A stretch of 9,082 bases of DNA. Origin: an uncultured Flavobacteriales bacterium (GTDB lineage: Bacteria; Bacteroidota; Bacteroidia; Flavobacteriales; Crocinitomicaceae). The notes beneath the pieces are model-generated. The model was not told the origin of the DNA. It saw nothing but the letters and a program-made list of their open reading frames with translations, and ran no database searches. Position 1 is the first letter of the stretch, and each line of letters begins with the position of its first letter. The DNA is taken from NCBI GenBank assembly GCA_946479125.1, contig CAMLET010000102.1, forward strand, positions 1 through 9,082. The letters run 5' to 3'. Of the stretch, positions 1 through 6,304 are shown piece after piece. The position numbers were made by a program, and so were the translations under genes.

Positions 1-60
1 CATCAATTGAAAGGAGATTAATAATCTATACCTGAATTTGGATTTTTCCAGTTTCATTTT

Positions 61-996
61 CTAATCGTTTGACCAACTGAACAAGCCTTTCACAGGTTTT
101 GTTGCGTCATCCACTTCTTTCTTACGTTGAGCGCTGAGTTCCTTGTTAGCTTTCTGTACTGATTTTTCGGTACGATCTGTTCCTTCAATCTCTTCACTCA
201 ACAAACCATCGGTTTCCTGAACATGTTCCATCGGATTTTCAACAACCTGCCATTCTTCACCCATTTCCGGACTTTTACCTTCATTCCATGGGCCAGTGAA
301 TTTCTCACCATCCGACATATTGAAATACTTGTTACTGAATCTTGGATCACTTTGAAGGATTCCCGGAGGAAAGTTTGGCTGAACACTGTCAAGCGCCGCT
401 TCGAACATTTGTAAATGCGCAACTTCACGTGTCATGAGAAAACGCAGCGTTTCCTTAACGTATTCATCATCAGTGAACTTCATCAAATTTTCATAAACCA
501 ATTTGGCAGTGGCTTCAGCCGCAATATTCGATCGCATGTCAACCGTAATATCACCCATTCCCATAATATATGTCGATGACCAGGGATTACCATTACTATC
601 TGTCAAAGCTGGAGTTCCACCACTTACCAGAAAGAAGTGCGGATCAACCAACGCATCATGAATATAGGTTTCCTTGGCCGTCGAACCATCAAGCAATTTG
701 TTCAGATCAGATTCATCAGCAGCATTTTTCAATTCACCATTGACACCAGTTAAAAGCATTTGAATGGTTGCGCCAACAATCTCCAGATGACTGAATTCCT
801 CAGTAGCAATATCCATCAACATGTCATACTTATCCGGATGCGGCTTTCGACAACCAAAAGCCTGAACAAAATATTGCATTGCGGCTTTCAATTCACCATT
901 CGGACCACCAAATTGTTCCAATAACAATCTGGCAAAACGTGGATCTGGCTTTGATACACGTGCTTTAAACTGCAATTCTTTAATATGATGAAACAT
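61..996 (-). CDS. katN: Manganese (non-haem) catalase
   Basis: Dimanganese catalase that splits hydrogen peroxide into water and oxygen, expected in the cytoplasm (no signal peptide). The 311-residue protein has the family's four-helix ferritin-like core over about residues 20-205. The expected metal ligands are all visible: E35 (PNGEL), E67 and H70 (EEFSH), E161 (AAEA) and H194 (EVAHL). Their spacing matches the known family pattern, in particular the 33-residue gap between the last Glu and His. The family's PNGEL-AAM and VSGGTP-L stretches are also present. Beyond about residue 215 is a charged, low-complexity tail of nearly 100 residues rich in Glu and Lys, probably disordered. The start is the ATG at 994-996, which gives the family-typical MFHHIKELQF beginning. 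No clear ribosome-binding site precedes it, as is usual in Bacteroidota. The gene stands alone, divergent from the lipoprotein gene, and I see no terminator in bases 1-60. The symbol follows the Salmonella homologue. Confidence 0.95.
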   Translation of the reverse strand: MFHHIKELQFKARVSKPDPRFARLLLEQFGGPNGELKAAMQYFVQAFGCRKPHPDKYDMLMDIATEEFSHLEIVGATIQMLLTGVNGELKNAADESDLNKLLDGSTAKETYIHDALVDPHFFLVSGGTPALTDSNGNPWSSTYIMGMGDITVDMRSNIAAEATAKLVYENLMKFTDDEYVKETLRFLMTREVAHLQMFEAALDSVQPNFPPGILQSDPRFSNKYFNMSDGEKFTGPWNEGKSPEMGEEWQVVENPMEHVQETDGLLSEEIEGTDRTEKSVQKANKELSAQRKKEVDDATKPVKGLFSWSND

Positions 997-1158
997 ACGC
1001 TCTTACTTTTAATTTGAATACTCATTGAGTTGAAACCGCTGGCTTCTGCACAAATTTGATGAGCTTTTCTACCTAAAGCGTTATACCAATCACTCTAAAA
1101 GTTGCAGGAATTCCATTTCGTAGAGACGAACGAAGTATTCTTCAATCCAATTTTCAAT

Positions 1159-1166
1159 TATATTTG
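1159..1166 (+). promoter_or_regulatory. Probable Bacteroidota -7 box (TATATTTG) for the lipoprotein gene
   Basis: TATATTTG fits the Bacteroidota sigma-ABfr consensus TAnnTTTG exactly. It lies 24 nt before the chosen ATG at 1191, leaving a leader of roughly 18 nt. No good TTTG -33 box is visible at the usual 19-21 nt upstream, so the assignment rests on the -7 box and its position. Confidence 0.45.
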
Positions 1167-1190
1167 ATCATCAAACACACAACGAAAACC

Positions 1191-2048
1191 ATGAAAAAAC
1201 TCATTCTACTTTCTACCGTTGGACTCTTTATATACAGTTGTTCAGGAAACCAAACCAGCACAACTGATCCGGGAGTAACAGTTACAACTGAAGAAAAAAA
1301 AGTTGGACCTCCGAAAAAAATGACTTACGATCAGGCGCTTGCATATACAAGCGAAGAACGTATTCCTGTGATAGTTGAAGGATATGTTCAAACATCCGTA
1401 ATCTCGAACTTTACAGCTACAACACAAAGCGTAAATGTGTATGGTCACAGAAACCAAACAACCGGAAAATACCTTTACACAAATATGCCCATTGGAAATG
1501 GCAAAAATCAGATGAAGCAACTTCCAAAGGAATACCATCCTTCTGATTTTGTGATCATGGATAAAAGCGGAAAGAAGATTGGAGCGAACCAACGCGTTCG
1601 TTTAACGGGAACTTTATATGCCATTGAATCTTACTCAAAGAAAAAGGATTATACCGTTTATCTTGATGTAACAGGAATGGAATATGTTGATGAAATTTCT
1701 GAAGACTATGCAGCGATGAATCTTCCAACTTTAACGGAGAAAGAGGCTAAAGTCGACAAGAACTATGACAAAACATTCAAGATCGAAGGAAAGCTAGAAG
1801 TTCCAATGTTTGTATTGATCGACAACGAAACAACTGTTGACATTGTTACCGCAAACAATGAGAAAATCAGTTTGAAAGTGGTAACCGGAACAGGTGAGAG
1901 TCAGATTGCAGAATTGAAAGAAAACTGGTCACCAGCCGATATTAAAATTACCAACTCTAAAGGAGCAAAAGTAAACACGAATAAAAAAGTGACTGTTTAC
2001 GGAACGCTTTCCATGGACGGACTGCACGTAGAACAGATTGTTCAGTAG
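1191..2048 (+). CDS. Putative lipoprotein with two similar tandem domains, function unknown
   Basis: I do not recognise a named family. The 285-residue protein begins with a lipoprotein signal peptide: MKK, a hydrophobic run, then IYSC with Cys17 as the likely lipidated residue. It should therefore be anchored to a membrane and face the periplasm or surface. The mature part holds two related segments, about residues 48-165 and 175-285. Both contain an EG-V/L beta-hairpin start, a loop of the type (I/T)GxGxxQ(M/I)xxLxxxxxPxD, then xxSGKKI/SKGAKV and a closing (V/L)T(V/G)(Y/T)GTL strand. This suggests an internal duplication of a small beta-barrel, possibly OB-like, but that fold is a guess. 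An in-frame TTG at 1164 would add nine residues before the signal peptide and overlap the -7 box, so the ATG at 1191 is preferred. It is monocistronic, with its own promoter-like box and a strong terminator 20 nt after the stop. Confidence 0.85.
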   Translation: MKKLILLSTVGLFIYSCSGNQTSTTDPGVTVTTEEKKVGPPKKMTYDQALAYTSEERIPVIVEGYVQTSVISNFTATTQSVNVYGHRNQTTGKYLYTNMPIGNGKNQMKQLPKEYHPSDFVIMDKSGKKIGANQRVRLTGTLYAIESYSKKKDYTVYLDVTGMEYVDEISEDYAAMNLPTLTEKEAKVDKNYDKTFKIEGKLEVPMFVLIDNETTVDIVTANNEKISLKVVTGTGESQIAELKENWSPADIKITNSKGAKVNTNKKVTVYGTLSMDGLHVEQIVQ

Positions 2049-2067
2049 ATTTTCTTAGAACGAATTT

Positions 2068-2113
2068 AAAAGCTCTGCAACTCGACTACGCTCGATGACC
2101 GCAGGGCTTTTTT
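2068..2113 (+). terminator. Intrinsic terminator of the lipoprotein gene
   Basis: An 11-bp stem pairs AAAAGCTCTGC (2068-2078) with GCAGGGCTTTT (2101-2111), with a single G-U wobble. It runs straight into a T tract ending at 2113. The stop codon is 20 nt upstream. The 22-nt loop is unusually long and consists of the dispersed repeat described separately. Confidence 0.85.
2081..2100 (+). repeat. Dispersed repeat word in the terminator loop (CTCGACTACGCTCGATGACC)
   Basis: This word fills the loop of the terminator at 2068-2113. A close relative, ACTTCGACTCCGCTCAGTTACC, split here as ACTTCGACTCC plus GCTCAGTTACC, occurs at 6264-6285, again in the loop of a long hairpin. The shared core is CGACTnCGCTC followed by a GT/AT-ACC end. 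From memory such words are common in intergenic DNA of Bacteroidota. That is a recollection and not a search result. Confidence 0.55.
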
Positions 2114-2150
2114 GTGTTATGATTTCTCTGAAAAGCATTATCTTCATGCT

Positions 2151-2762
2151 ATGAAACACCTAATTCCAATCTTACTCCTTTTTGTTTCGTCTACTGGCTT
2201 TGGACAGGTTGTTGTTGGAATGCCTGAACTAATGGCATTCTATCGCGGTTACGACAATCCGTTAGAAGCTGCTCCACAGGTCAAAGTCAAAAAGATCAAA
2301 TTGGAAAGTCCCGATTTTGAGTTTACTGTTTCGGAAGACAAATCCATCAAAACTTACACTTGTACAGCAAGAGTTACTGCTTCTGCCAACAAGGGAACAA
2401 TTTACATGCTCAACGCAAAAACGAATGCCCCAATTGACACGTTTCAAGTAACTATTCGAACACTCCCTGATCCGGTTTTATATTTTGGGGCAGCTGATCC
2501 AGGTGGAGAAATAAACAAAACTGAAACGAAATTCTTTGCCAAATACCGACCTGAAATCCCAATGGTTTGTCAGTTTCAAATTGTTTCCGGAACCATTATG
2601 ATGCCCGATAAAACGCTTCGATACTTTTCAGGAAACCAAATATCAGAATCCGTTTCAAAAGAAATTCAGGCACTTGCTGATGGAAGTACCATTTGGGTAG
2701 AAGTTTATACCATTGGTCCAGATGGACGTTGGAGAATTGTAAAATCAACTTATCGGCTATGA
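2151..2762 (+). CDS. Secreted GldM C-terminal-domain-like protein (first of three)
   Basis: A 203-residue exported protein. Residues 1-19 form a Sec signal peptide (MKH, hydrophobic core, ending TGFGQ). The mature part matches the layout of the C-terminal periplasmic domains of GldM, a core protein of the gliding motor/type IX secretion system. It has the entry motif ELMAFYRGYDNPLEA (compare VLYRGxxNPxxI in GldM), a beta-sandwich ending in IRTLPDPVLYFG (compare IKDIPKPxxxxG), then a second beta domain with a long central helix (QISESVSKEIQAL) and the ending GPDGRWRIVKSTYRL. The N-terminal transmembrane helix and coiled region of true GldM are absent, so this is a stand-alone tail. The ATG at 2151 is chosen over the in-frame TTG at 2112 because it starts the signal peptide and the TTG sits in the terminator's T tract. 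It overlaps the next gene by 4 nt. A clear promoter was not found. Confidence 0.8.
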   Translation: MKHLIPILLLFVSSTGFGQVVVGMPELMAFYRGYDNPLEAAPQVKVKKIKLESPDFEFTVSEDKSIKTYTCTARVTASANKGTIYMLNAKTNAPIDTFQVTIRTLPDPVLYFGAADPGGEINKTETKFFAKYRPEIPMVCQFQIVSGTIMMPDKTLRYFSGNQISESVSKEIQALADGSTIWVEVYTIGPDGRWRIVKSTYRL

Positions 2763-3376
2763 GAATTCTTATACTCTTAAGCTTGTTTGTTGTGACAAAT
2801 TCTATTGGTCAGGGAACACTCAACTTATCCGAGATGAACTTATTATGGGCCAATTATCCCAATAAAATTGAACTCGCAATCGGTCAATACAAAAAGAAAA
2901 TCCGCATAGTTGGTGAAAACATGAGCATTACCTCTAAGGGTAAAAATCAATATGAAGTCAAAGTTACTCCAGAACACAAAGACGCCCGAATTCATATCAT
3001 TTCAGAAAACGGAAAAGACACCTTGAAGACCTATTCATATCGGATAAGATCACTTCCACCCCCATTCTTTTCGTTAGGTTATACGAAGGAAAATGACACG
3101 CTTCAAGCAAACGACACCATTTTGAGGATCAGCTATTATTCAGACATCAACTTTTATGATGATTCGTACAAAGTCTTGGATTACACTTTGAGAATTTATG
3201 AATATGAAGTAGCTGAATTCAAAGTTACGGGAGATATATTAACTCCGGAAATTCGAAAAATCATGAGTGAAATTCCAGCAGAGGAATTACCCAAATCCAT
3301 TTACATTAATGCCCATATTAAAGGTCCGGACAATGTTGTCAGAAACAAATTCGGTCGATTTATACTTTACCGATGA
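2759..3376 (+). CDS. Secreted GldM C-terminal-domain-like protein (second of three)
   Basis: A 205-residue paralogue of its neighbours. The signal peptide is residues 1-18 (MRILILLSLFVVTNSIGQ). The entry motif is decayed to MNLLWANYPNKIELAIG, so the usual YRGYxN core has become WANYPN. The domain junction is kept as IRSLPPPFFSLG. The long helix near the end is LTPEIRKIMSEI, and the C-terminal strand is GPDNVVRNKFGRFILYR. The ATG at 2759-2761 overlaps the preceding stop as ATGA, which implies translational coupling. An upstream in-frame start at 2693 would put 22 residues before the signal peptide and lie deep inside the previous gene, so it is rejected. Function is inferred only by domain resemblance: periplasmic, perhaps binding a partner by beta-domain contacts. 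The altered entry motif suggests divergence in binding. Confidence 0.78.
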   Translation: MRILILLSLFVVTNSIGQGTLNLSEMNLLWANYPNKIELAIGQYKKKIRIVGENMSITSKGKNQYEVKVTPEHKDARIHIISENGKDTLKTYSYRIRSLPPPFFSLGYTKENDTLQANDTILRISYYSDINFYDDSYKVLDYTLRIYEYEVAEFKVTGDILTPEIRKIMSEIPAEELPKSIYINAHIKGPDNVVRNKFGRFILYR

Positions 3377-4011
3377 GAAACCTGTTCTTCATAGCCATTC
3401 TTATTTCCATCGGGAAGTATCACGCATTCGCACAAGGTGTTTTGAACATTCCTGACAACAATATTCTGTATCGTGGTTATAACAACAAAATTCAACTTGG
3501 CGACGGAAACTATAAGAAGAAGACCATCATTACCGGCGATGGAGTGAATTTGAGGCTGCTAGATAGCGTAACCAAAACATACTCAGCCAGTGTTTCCGGA
3601 TCTAAAAAGGAAGCAACGGTTCTGGTGTTGTCGAAAAATCTTCGTGATACTTTGGATAGAATAAAATTCAGAGTTGCAAATCTTCCTCCTCCCGAACTAT
3701 TCCTGGGAAATGCGGTTGACGGTGAAGAAGCCAAATTGGATTCTGTGATTTCCTGTGGTTACGATGATGGAAAGATCATTGCTCCAACTTCGGTGGTTTT
3801 TGTCGTGCTATCATATGAAATGATCATTGCAGGCGAAACCAAAACTTACAAAGGAAGTGGTGGAGTCATTTCCAACGAAGGAATGATGGCATTGCAGGAA
3901 GCTTTAGCAAAACCCAGAGAAAAAGAATTTATTTATATAACGATTCAAACAACCATTAAAGGTTCAGATGGTGTTACCAGAAAGAAATCCGGCTCATATA
4001 AACTAAAATAA
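3373..4011 (+). CDS. Secreted GldM C-terminal-domain-like protein (third of three)
   Basis: A 212-residue exported protein with a signal peptide over residues 1-21 (ending YHAFAQ). The GldM-like entry motif is well kept (NNILYRGYNNKIQLG), followed by YKKKTIITGDG, which closely resembles YKKKIRIVGEN in the second copy. That suggests the second and third copies arose by a more recent duplication. The junction motif is VANLPPPELFLG. The second domain carries a helix (ISNEGMMALQEALA) and the ending IKGSDGVTRKKSGSYKLK. The start ATG at 3373 overlaps the upstream stop as ATGA. The stop at 4009-4011 is 3 nt before the next start, so all four genes of the cluster are probably one transcript. The protein should be periplasmic or secreted. 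It lacks the membrane anchor of GldM. Confidence 0.8.
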   Translation: MRNLFFIAILISIGKYHAFAQGVLNIPDNNILYRGYNNKIQLGDGNYKKKTIITGDGVNLRLLDSVTKTYSASVSGSKKEATVLVLSKNLRDTLDRIKFRVANLPPPELFLGNAVDGEEAKLDSVISCGYDDGKIIAPTSVVFVVLSYEMIIAGETKTYKGSGGVISNEGMMALQEALAKPREKEFIYITIQTTIKGSDGVTRKKSGSYKLK

Positions 4012-4014
4012 ATC

Positions 4015-5044
4015 ATGCGCATGTTGAAAATATCATTCAACCAATTTTCAGGATTAAGCTTGCTCTTAATCCTGCTTTTCAGTTCACACACTTCATTTTC
4101 GCAAGAGTCAACTGATACACTCAATCAGTATAACGACAAACACAAAAAGAATGGTTATTGGGTTGTTTATCTGGATTCGAACGTCAATCTTACTTCACAA
4201 GAAAATGCCAAGTATTATGGCTACGAGCATTACGATAATGGGAAGAATCCGATTAAGTCTTTCTTTAAAGAAAAGTGGCGTAAAAACTACAAAACCGTTT
4301 ACACACCAAATGGAGAACCGCAGTTCAAAGATGGTTTACTTCTCATTGACGGAACGGTCACTTATTCGAACGATACGGTGGTTTACTTTATTGAACTCTA
4401 CAAAAAAGGATTTACTTCAGAGATACATGAATTTGCTCTGCATCCATCCAGATAACTCTGTTAAAATAGAGGCATTTACCTCGGTCTATTATGATAGTAT
4501 ACAAAATGACAAAAGAGAATCTGCACTGTATTACGATTATGATAATGGAAAACCGTTTTACAAAGAATCACTTCCGTTAAGCAAACATGCATTAGACAGA
4601 GTTTATCTGATTCCAGGAAGAGCTTACAATAAGATTCATAGATTTCGCACGGGTTACCATTACCAGGAAAGATCCTTTCTTAAAGCTGGATATTCCTTCA
4701 AAAACACAGGCGGATTCGAATTCGAAAATGGAGGAAAACACATACAAAATGAAAAGAGTTTCATGGGCTTTTCCACTTCTTTACTTGGAAGTTTTAAATC
4801 AGACAACTCCTATTTAGGTCAGCAAATTCTGTTGAGTTACAATACACCATGGTTCACCTGTTTTGAAATTGGCGCTGTGAATTACACCAATTTTGATTTT
4901 ACACAGAATGACACCAGAGCAACTTTGGGAGCTGGATTTAGCTTACTCGGCCGCTTTAGCATTATGTATCATTACTCCATTCCGCTAGCGGATAATCATT
5001 TTTCAAATATTTCTAGACATTCGGTTGGGATTGTACTGTTCTAG
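4015..5044 (+). pseudogene. Frameshifted exported protein: YwqK/MORN-like repeats plus outer-membrane beta-barrel-like C-terminus
   Basis: Two overlapping reading frames complete one another. The first (4015-4455, 146 codons with stop excluded) starts with a signal peptide (residues 1-30, ending SFSQ). It then has a KKNGYWVVYLDSN and KYYGYEHYDNGK pattern like YwqK/MORN-type repeat proteins, and stops at TAA 4453-4455. The second frame carries on with HPDNSVKIEAFTSVYYDS, a further ALYYDYDNGKP repeat, then about 140 residues rich in alternating aromatic and polar strands ending HSVGIVLF. A terminal Phe is typical of outer-membrane barrels. The likely break is CATCCATCC at 4441-4449: removing one ATCC gives ...EFALHPDNSVK... 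and a 341-residue protein. It follows the third GldM-like gene by 3 nt. It could be a true pseudogene, a phase-variable state, a recoding event or a sequencing error. The function is unknown. Confidence 0.72.
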
Positions 5045-5062
5045 TTCAACAACACCTTTTTC

Positions 5063-5132
5063 ACCATTAAGCAATTAAGGGACATTAAGAATTACAACAA
5101 GTGTCCTTAATGAATCTTAAATCCTTAATGGT
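5063..5132. repeat. Symmetrical palindrome built from ATTAAG words
   Basis: The outer arms ACCATTAAG (5063-5071) and CTTAATGGT (5124-5132) are perfect inverted copies. Inside them lie ATTAAG at 5074 and 5084, mirrored by CTTAAA at 5116 and CTTAAT at 5106. The word spacing is 8 then 10 on the left and 10 then 8 on the right, so the whole element is symmetric about 5097/5098. Neither side is followed by a U tract, so it is not a canonical intrinsic terminator, though it lies between converging genes. An alternative inner pairing is GGACA (5080-5084) with TGTCC (5102-5106). Confidence 0.7.
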
Positions 5133-5138
5133 TTAAAT

Positions 5139-5168
5139 AAAAAATGGCCGCTATTGCTAGCGACCATT
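5139..5168 (-). terminator. Intrinsic terminator of pdhB
   Basis: Read on the minus strand, AATGGTCGCTA pairs with TAGCGGCCATT in an 11-bp stem with one G-U wobble, closed by a GCAA (GNRA) tetraloop. It is followed by a T run from the A-rich stretch at 5139-5142 (the last stem T's make the run longer). It begins about 24 nt after the pdhB stop codon. This is one of the clearest regulatory signals in the window. Confidence 0.9.
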
Positions 5169-5191
5169 CTCCAAAATAATATCTCGAAATC

Positions 5192-6172
5192 TTAATTTCT
5201 ATACAATGTTGCTTTTACCGCTTTGATCAAACGCTCCACATTTGGAAGAGCTGCATCGATCAACGTTGGTGAGAATGCAAATGGTGTGTCTGTTTGTGTA
5301 ACACGTTGTACCGGCGCATCCAAGTAATCGAATGCGTAACGTTGCAAGTGGTAAGCGATTTCAGAAGAAATAGAAGCTAGCGGCCAGCTTTCTTCCAAAA
5401 CCACACAACGGTTTGTTTTCTTAACCGATTCAACGATACAAGCGTAATCAATCGGACGAATAGTTCTCAAATCTATGATTTCAACTGAAATTCCTTCTTT
5501 CTCCAAAACTTCAGCAGCTTCGTGAGCCACTTTCATGATCTTCCCGAAAGAAACGATTGTTACGTCAGTTCCTTTGCGTTTCACATCAGCAACTCCAATT
5601 GGAATAATGTATTCTCCTTCTGGAATTTCGCCTTTGTCTCCGTACATCTTCTCAGATTCAAGGAAAACAACCGGGTCATTATCACGAATCGCGGCTTTCA
5701 ACAATCCTTTCGCATCATATGGAGTTGAAGGCGTAATCACTTTCAATCCTGGTACGTGAGAATAAAATGCTTCGAAACTTTGTGAGTGCGTTGCAGCCAA
5801 TTGTCCTGCTGTACCATTTCCACCACGGAAAACGATAGGACAACCATACTGTCCACCCGACATCTGCAACATTTTAGCAGCAGAGTTGATGATTTGATCG
5901 GCAGCCAAAATCGCGAAGTTCCAAGTCATGAACTCAACAATCGGACGTAAACCATTCATGGAAGCACCTACAGCAATTCCCGCAAAACCAAGTTCAGCAA
6001 TTGGAGTATCAATTACTCTTTTTGCACCAAACTCATCCAACATTCCCTGCGAAACTTTGTATGCTCCATTGTATTCAGCAACTTCTTCACCCATCAAAAA
6101 CACACCTTCATCACGGCGCATTTCTTCTGTCATTGCTTCACGTAAAGCTTCTCTAAATTGAACTACTTTCAT
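5192..6172 (-). CDS. pdhB: Pyruvate dehydrogenase E1 component, beta subunit
   Basis: With the alpha subunit it forms the thiamine-diphosphate-dependent E1 that decarboxylates pyruvate and passes the acetyl group to E2 lipoyl groups; it acts in the cytoplasm. The 326-residue length is normal for the family. The transketolase-type pyrimidine-binding domain covers about residues 4-180. It contains GEEVAEYNGAYKVSQG, with E29 as the probable Glu that activates the cofactor, DTPIAELGFAGIAVGA, PIVEFMTWNFA and FRGGNGTAGQLAATHSQSFEA. The C-terminal transketolase domain follows (about 195-318) with DLRTIRPID and VVLEESWP. Branched-chain E1 beta is the nearest alternative, but the overall sequence reads as pyruvate type. 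The alpha subunit, E2 and E3 are not in the window, so the gene is monocistronic with its own terminator. It is divergent from etfB across 288 bp. The ATG at 6170-6172 gives the typical MKVVQFREAL start. Confidence 0.96.
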   Translation of the reverse strand: MKVVQFREALREAMTEEMRRDEGVFLMGEEVAEYNGAYKVSQGMLDEFGAKRVIDTPIAELGFAGIAVGASMNGLRPIVEFMTWNFAILAADQIINSAAKMLQMSGGQYGCPIVFRGGNGTAGQLAATHSQSFEAFYSHVPGLKVITPSTPYDAKGLLKAAIRDNDPVVFLESEKMYGDKGEIPEGEYIIPIGVADVKRKGTDVTIVSFGKIMKVAHEAAEVLEKEGISVEIIDLRTIRPIDYACIVESVKKTNRCVVLEESWPLASISSEIAYHLQRYAFDYLDAPVQRVTQTDTPFAFSPTLIDAALPNVERLIKAVKATLYRN

Positions 6173-6216
6173 CTTCTTATCGAATTGTAATAACTGACTT
6201 GGTTAAAGTCGGGTGC

Positions 6217-6224
6217 CAAAAATA
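6217..6224 (-). promoter_or_regulatory. Possible -7 box (TATTTTTG) for pdhB
   Basis: On the minus strand TATTTTTG matches the Bacteroidota TAnnTTTG -7 element and lies 44 nt before the pdhB start codon, giving a leader of about 35-40 nt. No convincing -33 TTTG is seen at the right distance. A small inverted repeat, GACTT-ggtta-AAGTC (6196-6210), lies just downstream, near the expected transcription start, and could be an operator or chance. Confidence 0.38.
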
Positions 6225-6235
6225 ATAAAATCAAC

Positions 6236-6304
6236 GCTAAAAGAGGAAAGAGGAAGGAGAAAAACTTCGACTCCGCTCAGTTACCTTCTCTTTACTCTTT
6301 CAGC
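6236..6304. repeat. Long imperfect hairpin with CGACTnCGCTC loop
   Basis: The left arm (6236-6257, beginning GCTAAAAGAGG and ending GAAGG) and the right arm (6284-6304, CCTTCTC...TTTCAGC) pair over about 19 positions with two mismatches and one bulge. The 26-nt loop holds ACTTCGACTCC-GCTCAGTTA, the relative of the loop word at 2081-2100. The element sits between the two divergent promoter boxes (6217-6224 and 6364-6371) and so is probably outside both flanking transcripts. That argues for a dispersed palindromic repeat and against a terminator. Confidence 0.6.

Noticed and set aside
1..60. Terminator for the catalase gene, or the start of another minus-strand gene at bases 1-3
   Set aside because: Only a 4-bp hairpin (TGGA/TCCA) and a short AGATT/AATCT repeat are present, with no T tract after a stem; three bases of possible ATG cannot support a gene.
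198..428. Small ORFs on the opposite strand or other frames inside the catalase, pdhB, etfA and BFN genes
   Set aside because: They lie wholly within strongly supported genes and show no domain, signal peptide or plausible composition.
1020..1060. CAAATTTG palindrome as a catalase promoter
   Set aside because: It lacks the TA of the TAnnTTTG box on the minus strand and has no -33 partner, so no promoter is claimed for the catalase gene.
3267..3455. Short ORF spanning the junction of the second and third GldM-like genes
   Set aside because: It is a shifted-frame shadow of both genes, with no recognisable features.
4151..4440. Independent gene starting at 4151 in the second frame
   Set aside because: Its first ~95 codons lie antagonistically inside the signal-peptide-bearing frame and read as low-quality shadow sequence (many Arg/Ser/Leu); only the part after about 4440 looks real.
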